Source of the DNA: Tetraselmis striata
Taxonomy: Eukaryota; Chlorophyta; Chlorodendrophyceae; Chlorodendrales; Chlorodendraceae
Length of the DNA: 64,000 bases
Direction: 5' to 3'
Assembly: GCA_006384855.1 (NCBI GenBank)
Contig: VCJN01002153.1
Location: 47,845-111,844 of the forward strand
Below are positions 49,480-60,299 of the stretch, one piece after another; position 1 is the stretch's first letter; each line of letters begins with the position of its first letter. The position numbers were made by a program, and so were the translations under genes. The notes under the pieces are model-generated. The model did not search any database and was not told where the DNA came from. It saw only the letters and a list, made by a program, of their open reading frames with translations.

Positions 49480-50413
49480 TCACTACGTGCGGTAAAGCTA
49501 TCTATAAATGTAACGTCAGACTTACCTCAACATAGACGTCAGACTTGCCTCAACATCGCCGAATCTTAGAAGTATGGTAACATTTGTATGTCTCTCTCCC
49601 ATATTTGCCAGACATGGATGTAAATACTCAGCGATGCTGCCCATCATCTTATATCCGCATCGGTCAGAAATCATACGCATCCTCTTGATTTGCTGATTCA
49701 ATAACATCTTCGAGCTGTGTTGCCCGGGCTGTATGGGCATATTTAGGGATCCGGGGGAGGACGGGGGTACGCAAAGCTCAGGTGCTTGTCAATAAGCGCA
49801 GTGTGTGAGTCAGGTGTTGTGTTGAGTAGCTAGACAGCATACTCCCAGACAGCATACATAGCATATCTTGCTGGTATTTACAGCACCTCGCAACACACTG
49901 GGGAAATGCTAATACAGACCGCCTCCTCCCTCATCCTGTCTACCGGCTCTTCATTTACCCCCGCGACTGGTGCGCGCTCCGCGTCATTCTCCAAAGGTGG
50001 CCTGCAGGTGTGCCTGTGCATCCTGGAAGATGCAGTTGAACGCATGGGCCGCCTGTCCGTCCTCGTCCGCGGACGCAGACGGGCTTTCCATCGACCCAGT
50101 GACCTTCACGCAACGAGGCGTGTCGGTATCTTCATACACCTGTGCAAGATCAGGCAAATGTGAGTCTAAACTAATGCACAAAGCCCCCAACAAAATGCGT
50201 GGCCCTGCTCTCAGCAATCTTGGGGAAAGGGGGGGGGGGCACCATGCAGTTGAAGGATACAACCCCACCGTATGCACTCGGAGCGCTGCCATCCTGCGAG
50301 CCACACTTCTGTCAGCTGTGCATGACCGCCATCCTGAGTCTTCCCTCAACACTGCCTACTTTGTGCGTCCGGGATGGTGCCCTTGCCATGCTGGCTGGGC
50401 AGATTGGGGAGAT

Positions 50414-50444
<31 letters not shown>

Positions 50445-51929
50445 CTGCCTGCATCGGGCTGCCATACTTGTGGCGCTTGGCAGCCCGCGACCCAGGTGCG
50501 CTTGGCGTCCACGTGATTCTCATCTTTGACATCAGGGCATCCGGACTGCGTCGTGTAGCACAGCAACAAACAATTTGATTGTGTCGATCAAAGCAAGCTG
50601 ATACCACAAGTTGTGCAACTTGCGATAAGAGGGAATAATCAAGCCTTGGCAAAACAACACCCCCTGCCAGCCCTCTGCCAGGTGGACGGGGCTCGTGGAG
50701 TCACTCTGGGGGTCAAGGTATGCCTCCAGGAGAGTCACCTCATGACCGCACCATGCCGGACTCATTTTCAAAACCTAATGTGTTTCAGTGAATTGTTGAA
50801 TTTTGGAACTTTGATTTGTTATTTAGAGTTTAAACTCACGACACTGCGCATTTTTTACGGCCTTGTTACATTTTTGGCAAAACGCAAAGCCATGCGCGCA
50901 CGTGGATGAGTAGCGACTAATCGTGCTGAAATCATCCTGGTCCACCAATTCTAGCAACATCCCGGAAGGGGGGTGATAAATCCATAGCGGCGGTCCCAGG
51001 GTTGAGAGGGCCCTAGAAAGTTTACTTACTGATGGGGGGTCGCGGAGGACATGTGGCACATTCGCCGGACAATGATGACAAAATCTCCGCAGGGCGCCAA
51101 ATCCAGGGTTTGGTGGGTGGTGTGGCCCAACCAAGTTAACAACGGGAATAAGTTTGCATATTTTAGAGTAAAATCTGTAATAATCACTTGTTGTGCGGGC
51201 GCCGACCAGGCGCACGTGGTTAGCACTGCCCGGGCGCAGGTAGGAGGCACTATGCAGGTACTAAGATGTGTTCCTGGGTTGGGCCAATGGGAGTTCTGTG
51301 GGTGCGGCAGCCCAGACCCCTACAAGGCGCAGCCACATTATGACATGACTTTCCCGACCTCCTTTGAAATAATGACAATATAGGCCAGAAGCGACACACG
51401 TGGCGAAAATCCAGGATTGCATCCTCTGTTATTACGATTTCATGCGCTGGATTGCGAGAATCGGCATAGAGAATCAATAGCAATCACCTCTGAATAATTA
51501 CAGAATAGTCAAAGACTCCAAACCAGCCACTAACAAAGAGGATATAGAGGAATCATCTTAGTCATGAAGATGAATACTGCGAAAGTTTAAAATATTGAAA
51601 AAGTATGAATTCCTACGAAAACAAAAAGTCGTCTACGGGTACCAGATACCCCTACAGCAGAAGAGAGGTTATTTACATTGCGCCTTTATTTATGGTACAG
51701 GGTACAGGGTACCAGGTGCCGCAGGGTACTCGTACACGCCGCCAGCAGGGTCCGGGCGGGATGCTACACTGCTGATACGCGCCGATATTTATTTACATCG
51801 CCTATATTATTTCGCCTATATGGATATACTCATCGTACCCGTACCTATACCGGTAAAAAACGGCTGTACCCGAAACACACTACAGGGTATCGTAGTGTGT
51901 TTCCCTGTATTGATATGGTCGCTGCTCCC

Positions 51930-52990
51930 ACCCGGCAATATCAACGATGGAATTTCCGATATCGCCTTCTGCTGCTAGCTCATGTAAGTATATGGAATCC
52001 CCCCTATTGTACTGTATGATAGTGTTTTGCTATTGAGCCCGCCCGCCGCGGCCTGTAATTTATCTTTATTGGTTCTACCGCGTACGGGCGCACTCGTAAG
52101 GATTAGCGGCTAGTCGCTACCATTATTCGCTACTTGTAAGGATGATACCTCGCAAAACGGACCGGGCACTGCTTGGGTACCCACATGGGGATTTGTGTGG
52201 TACATATATCCTTAAAATCCACCCCCCCCCCCCCCCCCCCCCCCCTATGATGGAGGACCTCCTCCACCAACGTTTCGGCTTGGATTCGGTGGCGATCCGC
52301 ATTGGCCGGGTCGTCCAACATGCGGCATATCATATCATACACATATCATTCCGCGGGATCGAACCCGGACGTAATGCGCGCGTAGAAGCACCTCTGTAAG
52401 GATACCGCGCAAAACGCACCAGGCACTGGGTACCCACAGCATGGGGATTTGTGTGGTACATATGTCCTTACACTACTACAGTCCCTGTACCGCGTAGTAG
52501 TGCATCACTTCGATGAGTACAGGTGGATGGAGCACTGAAATCCAGCGCTTTACCCACTACACCATTGCCACTGTAGCTATTGCCACTACACGCTACTATT
52601 GCCACTACAGCATTGCCTGTAGCTACTGTGTCCACACTCGCGTATACGCATGCAGCAGCACGAGACCAGTCGTCGCTACTCGTACTACCGTATAGCAGTA
52701 CAGGTTCTTGAACAAGGTACAGGGTACAGGGTAGCGCCGCCTATTCTGCTGGGAGATAGACATCAAGATTTGGACTTGAAATATAGCGACTAACGGGCGT
52801 ATATATATATATATTTATTTACTACTGAGTGCACGCAGCATGTATTTATGTATGGTATGTACGGGAAGGGTACGGAAGTACAAGCACTCAAGAACCCAGC
52901 ATCATAAATAACCTAATATCTCCGCTATTGTACCATCTCATCCCATAATATCCGATATCGCCTTCTGCTGCTGGCTCATGTAATTAATAA
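51930..52990. repeat. Dispersed direct repeat pair
   Basis: TATCGCCTTCTGCTGCTAG/GGCTCATGTAA occurs at about 51958-51986 and 52955-52983, each preceded by a related ATATC-rich segment. Confidence 0.6.
52139..52472. repeat. Direct repeat pair of about 75 bp
   Basis: 52139-52213 and 52397-52471 share AAGGAT, CGCAAAACG, CAC, GGGTACCCACA and GGGGATTTGTGTGGTACATAT then TCCTTA, with a few small differences. The first copy is followed by a C-tract (52221-52244). Confidence 0.75.
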
Positions 52991-53350
52991 TATCCAATTC
53001 TCCGGCGCATAATCCAGGACAGGCACCAGTGGGTACAAGTATGGGGACTCGTGGCACTCCAACAGTAACTTCACTGATTTCACTCCTTCACGGAGACAAG
53101 GATTCCCACAGGACAATCTCCAACAAGAATTCCAACTGGACGAGAGGGTTTGGGGCATTAAGGGAAAGATAAGGATTTCTTGCTGTGCGCCTAGTAGCGA
53201 TTAATCATTTTCGTTGAGAGCAGAAAATTCACGGCCAGGAAGTTCCCCCCGATTATTTACGAACATGGGATGGCATGGAACATCCTACTACTGTACTGCC
53301 TACGACATTTAGGACGGGTAAGACGAGGTAACGGCATTTAGTAGTGCGAC

Positions 53351-54057
53351 ATTATGATGCAATTACGCACCCGAGTATTTCCCACTGCCCGCCGATTGCC
53401 CGGGATTCATGCCATGCCCGAGCGGTTCCTGGAACACTGCCCTGCATGTGGCGGAGGTGAATCTGAGACTATCGAACATATGTTGGTGGAGTGCCCGGTG
53501 TTGGTGGGGGTATCACCGTCATACTTTTGGGTTGTTAGTTCCGGAGTTCAGGGATTTTATTAGTAGTCAGGTTATTGCGTCAACACCTGAGGACTTCACT
53601 GCCTTTATTTTGGGCGGGGTCCCCCCCTCCCTTCACGGCGCCCTGGATTTTACTGGGAATGGGAAAATTTTCCAGCTATGGCGTCGGGCCCTCCCTCACA
53701 TTGCCTTTTTTGTTGCACATGTATCGCACTCCCGAAATGCTTTGCTCCGCGGGTTGGGGCTTGCCCCAACTCGCATTCCTCGAATGGGCCAACGCCCAAA
53801 CGGGTAGGGCGGGCCTTTCGTGGTCAGTGCCGGGTATTTTGATGGGAGTGTTTTAGACGGGGATCCAACAGTGTTGGAAATTCCGTCACTGGCCTTAAAT
53901 TAGTGTTGCAGAATGCTTCGGCAATTTGCTTGATTACTATAACGGAGCGTCGCCTACCCAGGGCTTTCCGTAACTGGATCGCTGCCTAAACGGCCGTCGT
54001 AGAGACCCTGCAAGGGTTTCACTGGTGCCAGTCCTGTCCCGGGGGCGGAAAAAAAAA
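53351..54057 (+). mobile_element. 5'-truncated LINE with poly(A) and target-site duplication
   Basis: Bounded by direct repeats GTAGTGCGAC (53341-53350) and GTAGTGTGAC (54058-54067), and ending in a 9-A tail. The coding remnant in frames 53354-53563 and 53409-53807 contains CPACGGGESETIEHMLVECP, the C-x2-C...H...C zinc-binding signature near the C-terminus of many LINE polyproteins. The frame changes near 53515. The 3' untranslated region matches the fragments at 11627 and 36310/43838, so this is the reference copy of the family in the window. Confidence 0.88.
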
Positions 54058-54067
54058 GTAGTGTGAC

Positions 54068-54638
54068 GCTTCATCTGTTACCGTTACAGGTGCGGTAGCC
54101 CCAGGGGCGGCAGCGAGAGCAGAGTGGGGTTATGAAGGGCATCCGGGGGTCTAGAGGAAGCCCCCCCCCCCCCCCCCCCCCTTTCCGCGAATCCGCGATT
54201 ATGTCTTCAACTACATGAATGTTTTGCCCTTAATCCTTAACGGGTAATTTAGCGGGGCGTTTCGCAGGTTTTAGACAGTGGAATCCTGGGGGTGGTGGAG
54301 TCAGCGCCTGCAAGAGTCTACACAAGTTCCCACCATGCCCCCGATGGGGCAGATGTCAGGGCTTTGATCCAGCATTTGCATGGGCGTAAACAACCAAACA
54401 TGCTGCCGAGTATTGCGTGTGCTTAGGTGTCAGCAACGTATTGCGTATGGTGGACGCTGCCGGGCGGCTGCCCCCGTACCCCCCCCCCTCTCGGCGGCGA
54501 GCCTCCCAAAATTAGTACGAGTACCTGGCCTTCAAAGGGCTACATGCTTCGGGCGCAGCTGACCCTGAGTGGATTTATGTGGTTGGCCCGTGTGACAGCG
54601 CTGGCCCGTGAGGTTTGAACTGCCAAGAAAAGTTGTAA
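54068..54638. other. Spacer with C-tract, no gene seen
   Basis: A C-tract at about 54162-54182 and a second at 54479-54488. No coding or RNA gene recognised. Confidence 0.5.
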
Positions 54639-55450
54639 GAGCCATATCATACGGACATGGCGTCATCAGATAATCCTTGTCATCATCTACCGTTCGCGCA
54701 CCGTGGGCTGCCACGTAGACAGCGCTAATGCATAACAAGAAACATGATTCATACGGACAAACATCAAATTCGTTGGTCTGGGTCATCAAATATCGCGCGC
54801 CTCTTCTACTTCGGCCGCCGCCATCGCGCCCGCAAACACAGTCTTTTCTACCACACACAGGCATGTCTCGTGTCTTCCGCCCCGTCCCTCCCACCCATCC
54901 AGACTGGACAGTCATGGAGCGTCCCAGCTTTGCCGTAGACGAAGTAGGAGGGCTTGCACGCACCTTCGGCAAAGCGCAGTAGGAGGGCAGCGCGTTCCCT
55001 CGGATGCTGGCCGCTGCCGGGACCGCATTGGACATGATGGACACACCGCACACAGCCGAAACGTACACCGACGAGGACAACAAGGGGGCAACATGACCCT
55101 CCGTAGTGGGGGGAGGGGGGGGGGTCACTATCTGGGTACGCCCAGCCTGGGTGTCCGTTGCGGAGATCGCTTGGTGGAGCCTGCCATGGTGTCGGCGCGT
55201 GCCGGGCAGGTGGGTGGACTTGGCGAAATGTTTTGAAAACGGGCCGGCCGAGGCCGCTATCTGATGACGCGTGTACACTGGACAGGGGGGCATGTCGATT
55301 TGGAAATGTCCCCGTGTACAGTACACACGCGGGTCTGTCATCAGGTAGCGGCGCGGGGCATGTCATCAGTTACGACGTGGCACGCTCCGGTGCGAGTATT
55401 CATCCGATGACAGGATTATCTGATGACGCCATGTCCGTATGATATGGCTC
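54639..55450. mobile_element. 812-bp non-autonomous element with long perfect inverted termini
   Basis: The terminal 37 bases at 54639-54675 (starting GAGCCATATCATACGG) are exactly repeated in inverse orientation at 55414-55450. The element is flanked by TAA on both sides (54636-54638 and 55451-55453), a Harbinger-type 3-bp target duplication. The interior carries several further copies of the terminal core TCATCAG in both orientations (for example about 55260, 55337, 55360), as expected for transposase-binding subterminal repeats. The internal frames on both strands are not recognised. It is not related to the termini of the autonomous Harbinger at 36469. Confidence 0.85.
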
Positions 55451-55453
55451 TAA

Positions 55454-56508
55454 GACAAATTTAGTACGAGTACGGTGTGACTGGGTGTGACCTCTGTTCG
55501 TGGGGTTTGGAAGGGGGGGGAGGGGGGGGAGGGGGGGGGGGGGGGGGCGCAGAATAGGGCCATGACCCTAAAACCTAATCAAGCCCTAAACCCCGACCTA
55601 CATGCTCGGGGTCAGGGCAATCAAAATTTGTATGTCTTCTCCCGCACACGGTGGTTGGTACCCGTCCGTGTGGTAATGTATAATCTCTAGTAGGGACAAG
55701 TCGCTACTTGTGCAGTACGGGTGCGGCTGCAGCAGGTACCGGCGTACCGCCGCGTGGGCGGTAACGCGCGTCCTGCCCATCTGTGCAGAGAACCTGCTCC
55801 CGATAAGCTACTGTGTTCGGACCAGTTACACAGACCTGAACAAACCGGGATTATTAACCTGGTTAACTTGAGATGAACCCCAATCGCCCAGGTTAAAAGA
55901 GTGACACCCCACACGGCAAAACCTCGCCTAGCTCAACGAGCATGCCAGGCATCAGACGGCGACTCCGGCGAGCAAGCCAGCGATGATGAGGACCCGTAGC
56001 AGCAGCACAGCATGAGTGTATGAGCTACACTTGTCCAACAAAGCCACCTTTAGCCTCATCCCTGATGCAACCACTAATGGCGGCTACAAATACTGCAGTT
56101 GCTCATGCTACCTACGGCGGCCCACCCGCCAATAGTAAGTAACCAATGCAGTCCTAGGGGCCAGCTGCCGCATGGCCTGCTACCACTGCGCGCCCCCCGT
56201 TAGGTCGCTATATTCCAGTCTATTCCATTACTATGAATTCTCATCCCGGTCCAGTGATCGAGCCGCTTGCACATCGTGCCTTTGAATAACCTCCATTGGA
56301 CAGTGCTGTCCGCTATTCTGACATTATCGGGTTCTCGTCGGTGCGGTGATGGTTGTGGGCATGCGCACTCAGGCGGATAACACGATCAAATGAAGCCGAG
56401 AAGGGAAGACGGGGGGGGAGTGGGGGGGGGGGGGGGGGGGGCAGTATGAGCAGCTGCGCTGCATTGTCAGAGTAGCGGCCGGAAAATTGAGTGCGCCCCA
56501 GGCCGGCA
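55454..56508. other. Intergenic, no gene seen
   Basis: A G-rich block lies at about 55511-55547, telomere-like CCCTAAA motifs at 55567-55592, and a G-tract at 56411-56441. No coding exon supported. The 3' untranslated region of the minus-strand methyltransferase should be at the right end. Confidence 0.5.
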
Positions 56509-59500
56509 TCAAACAGACTGCATCAGCGCGCCAAACCTGCAGGTTGTCCCCCGCGCCGCGAAGAACGTGCTAAGCTCCGAAAACATTGCCGGTGTGGTTC
56601 CTCTCCGCTTGGCCTGTGCACAAGCGCTCCTATCAGCCGTGACTCCGTGAGGGAGAAAAACCGGGGGGGGGGAGGGGGCATACTTTGATCTGAAAAGATA
56701 TGAAGCGCCTGGCAGAGCCGCCCATCTGATGCCGCGCCGCTGCCGGCGCCCTCTCCAACGGCACTGCCGAAGTCTTGGGGTCGGCTGCGTACGACCACGC
56801 CACCGCCCAGCGTGACGTCTCACCCTGCCATGCGCACACAGGCGGGTGGATGAGGCGGCTGCCGACCCGCGTGCCTGATGTTTGTGGCGACGTTATCTGT
56901 ACACTGCCATAGATACTATTATGCCTGATTTAGAAAGTCATTTATCATTCACAGTTGGACTTCCCCCTTAAAAAAAACAACAATGACGCATTTGCCACAC
57001 TGCACCAAAAACTCCGTGACGTGTTCATTGACTCCTGATATATTTTTATCCTTGTTGGCTATTATATATATTTGCCCTCTTCCGCAGAGGAGGGGGGTCT
57101 GAAACAGAAGTTGTGCGAGCTCAAAGTGTGCTATAGGTGTAGGAAAGGGGTTAAAGGGGGGGGGGGGGGGGGGGGCACCTGAAAGAACTGTGTGCTTCGG
57201 ATAACAGGAACGCTGCGGTCGTGCAGCAGCCGCCTCACCTCCTTCAGCGTGCTCTTCTTCCCCACCATGGACGTGTACCAGTGCACCTGCGAACCCAGCG
57301 TGGCGCTGCGACAGCCAGAGCCCCGCCTCAATCAAGAGTGCTGTCGCGGTCGTCCTGCTGGATCGGCCCAAGCCCGGCGCAATTGGATACAGGACGCACA
57401 CAAACAACAGCCTCGAAATGGACTTGCATGCATTGTATAGGAACATGTGCCTCTTGCAGGTAGAGCAGGTTCATACTATTCGCAGTGTTCCGGGGGGAGG
57501 GAAGGGAGGTGGGGGGGAGGGGGACACCTCTCTTCCACCATGGCCCGCACGAAAGCCTCCTCGCCGCCGAGGCAGACCATCTCCGCCGGCGTGCCACCAC
57601 AGGCGGTGTTGGGGTTCTGGTTTGCGTCGGCCAGCGTGTCGAAGAAGGGCGGGTTGCACATGCTGAAGTGGAAGGTCTCGCCCTCGCCCACTGCGCCGAG
57701 GAGCATGCCGCCTGGTGTTTGCTTGTCTGCAGCGGCCACCTGCCGCACCTGGTGAGCGTAGCGGAAGGAAAGGGGGGCGTCATAGTGGCTCAGCTGCCCC
57801 GGGTGTTGGCGAGCTGCGTTACCAGGCTGCATCTCAATCGCAAACAAGTGCAGCGCCTATTGAACGGCATCTTGTCAATCCGGGTGAGGCAGTGCAGTCA
57901 ACTAAACGCTGATCAACGTGAAAGCGTGATGGATCATTATGCCTACGAGTACTGCGGCACATCCCATTACGGGTTTTAGGGTTTTGGGCGGCGGAGCCGG
58001 AGGTGGAACCGGTGTCGGCGATCGACGGGGTGAGGGTGAGTTTCAAGGTGACTGAGGACGAATGCGCGTCGCGCTCGACGTCAGCGGATCTGCGGCTTCT
58101 ATCGTCAAAGAGGAGGTGCCGGTGCCGCTTCCGCCTCCGCCGCCGAAGCCATCCATCTCGAGGTCCAAGGCGCGTGCCCGCGAGGAGAGCCCGGTGGAGC
58201 CCGGGCAGCTGGTGGAGACGACGCCGGAGCGCAAGCGCAGGCGTAGCGAGAAGGAGCGCAAGAGCGAAAGGACCGAAAGGACGTGACCGGAAGAGCGACA
58301 AGGACCGCAAGGACAAGGACAAAGATAAGGACAGGGACAAGGACAAGGACCAGTGCGTTCACCTTAATCACCGCCAATGCCCTCCCCTCTGACACCAGTG
58401 TATCATAGGTACAAACACGCACATGCCTACCAAACCACTGTGTCCATACATCCAAAACCAAACGGCACACTAACAGGGTGCAGTCTTACATGGCCTACCA
58501 GGAACGGGTGGGCATGTTCACAAGGATCAATGGCTTCGACGCTGGTGCGTGTTGTCCTGCGATGCGTACCTATGCAAGGAAAAGGCCGCTGCAAACAGCC
58601 CCTGCCCTATCTGTCAGGGGTGAGATAGAGGCGAGCCTATAAATAGCATAACTGTAGCGAATATTCGTATAGGTTGCTCTAACCCCCAACTAGAGGCTAA
58701 TATTACGCGTTCTTACACATGGATGACCGTAGGTGCGCACGAATAAATACACGACCGTAAAAGCAAGGGGGGGGGAGGGGGGCGCAGGGATGGGGGGGCT
58801 GGCATACTTCGATGAGATGTGAAAGCTGTGGGTTGGCCGCCACGTTGCGACGCGCCCATGTGAGCGCCTCGGGCGTGATATCGGTGCCCACAAACTGCCA
58901 GCCGCAGGTGGCGGCGCCGATGAGCGGGTAGATGCAGTTGGCGCCGCAGCCGATGTCCAGCCCGCGCACAGTGCTGCTGCCTGGGACGCATGCAGCCGAC
59001 GCGCAGATGGAGGGTGAGAGCGGGCGACACCCAAGCCCCCACCCCCCTCCCCTCCTCTTGGCCTGCGCCATGCTCCCCCCCCCCCCCCCCCCCCCCTCTT
59101 CCTCCTTTCCGCTCCTCCGAGACACTCCCCCATCCCCCAATCCCGTTCGACCCTTGGCAGCCTCACCCTCGCCGGTGGCCGCCTCCGCCGGCGGGCTGGA
59201 CAGCTTGAGCAAGTCCTTCAGCCAGTGGATGTAGTTCAGGCGGTTGGTGACGGGCGGGATCAGCTGCCCGTGCGGGATCCACCAGTCCAGCTGCACCGCA
59301 CCATTTTTCCATTAGCTGAAAAAGGATCTCCGGCTTGGTGCGTGAATGGCAGGCAGGGTGGGTGGGCCTTGGGTAGGCGCATGTGTGGGTGGGTGTGGGG
59401 GTGTGGGGGTGCAAGAATGGTGGGGGAAGGGGGGGTACCTGGTGGTCGTTGTGCAGCAGACAGCGCGTCAGCTCGCGTGTCGCCGCGTAGCTCTTGAAGT

Positions 59501-60299
59501 CCAGGCTTGCCTGCCCGCCCTGGCAGGGCAGCCCAGCGCGCATGGCCCCGCTCAGCAGCGGCGGCTGCAAGCTCTGCGAGCTCAACTGGGTGGCAGCTGG
59601 GTGCTGCACTGAGCTGAGAGGGCGGTGGGGCTGTGCACACCTGGGCGACCTTGACGTGCGGGCTGAGGCCCGGGTAGTGCTGAGCGAGCGCGGCAAAGCT
59701 GGGCTTGGCGGCGGCGTACACGCTGCTGGGGTGGATGTGCGCGTTGTTGCCGGCGCCCTTCCGGCGCTGCGGCTCCTCCCCCCGGTCCAGGTACATCTTG
59801 GAGGTGTCGCCTGGGGCGCATGCCGGTGTGCCGAGCGTCAGCCGCCCCGAGCCACCACGGGCGAAACAAACGGACGAAAAATGTAAAAAATGAATAATAA
59901 TACAAAAGAGCCTCTGGGCGAGCGTTTGGGGCAGCGCACCACAGTGCTCCGGCAGTGCCACCGGCCTGTCGTCGTCACCAAGCTGCGCCTCGGCCGTCGC
60001 GACCGGGTCATCCTCGCCGGGCCCATCCCCCCCACCGCTGTCCGGCTCCTCGTCCCCGCCATGCTTGCTCGCCTCGATTGCCTCGAGGAGGTCGTTGTAC
60101 ACCTGCTCAGGCGTACCCTCCCTCTCAGTTTGCTTCCTTCACCCCGGTTTACCACCGCCCAAAACGAGCCCATACTGGCCAATATGAACAGCCAGGAACG
60201 GAAGTTGGCGACGTGACTGACCTGCTGCACCTCCGGGTTATCCGGGTCGGCCTCCAGGAGCAGCTGGACCTCCGCCAGCGCCTCGCCGAGCTCCGCCTC
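56509..60299 (-). CDS. METTL16/FIO1-type U6 snRNA m6A methyltransferase with SPF30-like N-terminal exons
   Basis: S-adenosylmethionine-dependent RNA adenine-N6 methyltransferase; family members modify U6 snRNA and, in animals, MAT2A mRNA. Exons on the minus strand, all phases matching: 60299-60222, 60102-59979, 59810-59641, 59519-59439, 59290-59167, 58980-58808, 57739-57528, 57305-57179, 56824-56684 and 56613-56509 (TGA), 444 aa as read. Motifs: [56 protein letters not shown] (SAM binding), catalytic [35 protein letters not shown] and [10 protein letters not shown]. The plant protein FIO1 is the closest by memory. The first two exons encode [33 protein letters not shown], which resembles the N-terminal hairpin of splicing factor SPF30. 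The methyltransferase could instead start at the ATG at 59796. Five introns open with a C-tract. A 1.07-kb intron (57740-58807) holds a plus-strand charged ORF. Confidence 0.9.
57968..58342 (+). other. Plus-strand Lys/Glu/Asp-rich coding-like segment inside a methyltransferase intron
   Basis: Frame 58062-58286 reads [18 protein letters not shown], then [19 protein letters not shown]. After a change of frame the sequence continues as a (Lys-Asp)-rich tract ([16 protein letters not shown]). Such charged tails are common in splicing-related proteins. It is preceded by GGGTTTTAGGGTTTTGGG, a telomere-like motif. It may be an antisense gene end, a retro-inserted fragment or chance. No start, stop or splice signals tie it to a full gene. 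Confidence 0.3.

Larger units (their letters stand above)
49480..53340. other. Gene-poor region with duplicated blocks
   Basis: No host gene recognised. Minus-strand frames 49984-50352 (CISLDSHLPDLAQVYEDTD) and 50532-50771 (SYRKLHNLWYQLALIDTIK) have plausible composition and may be exons of an unknown or mobile gene, separated by a long G-tract (50414-50440). Duplicated blocks lie at 52139/52397 and 51930/52931. GGTACAGGGTACAGGGTA tandems occur at 51696 and 52717. Confidence 0.4.

Noticed and set aside
52325-52420. tRNA-like B-box (GGTTCGATCCC on the minus strand) and an A-box-like TGGTGTAGTGGGTAAA near 52550
   Set aside because: The T-stem does not pair well, the two boxes are too far apart and no cloverleaf could be built; at most a decayed tRNA-derived repeat.
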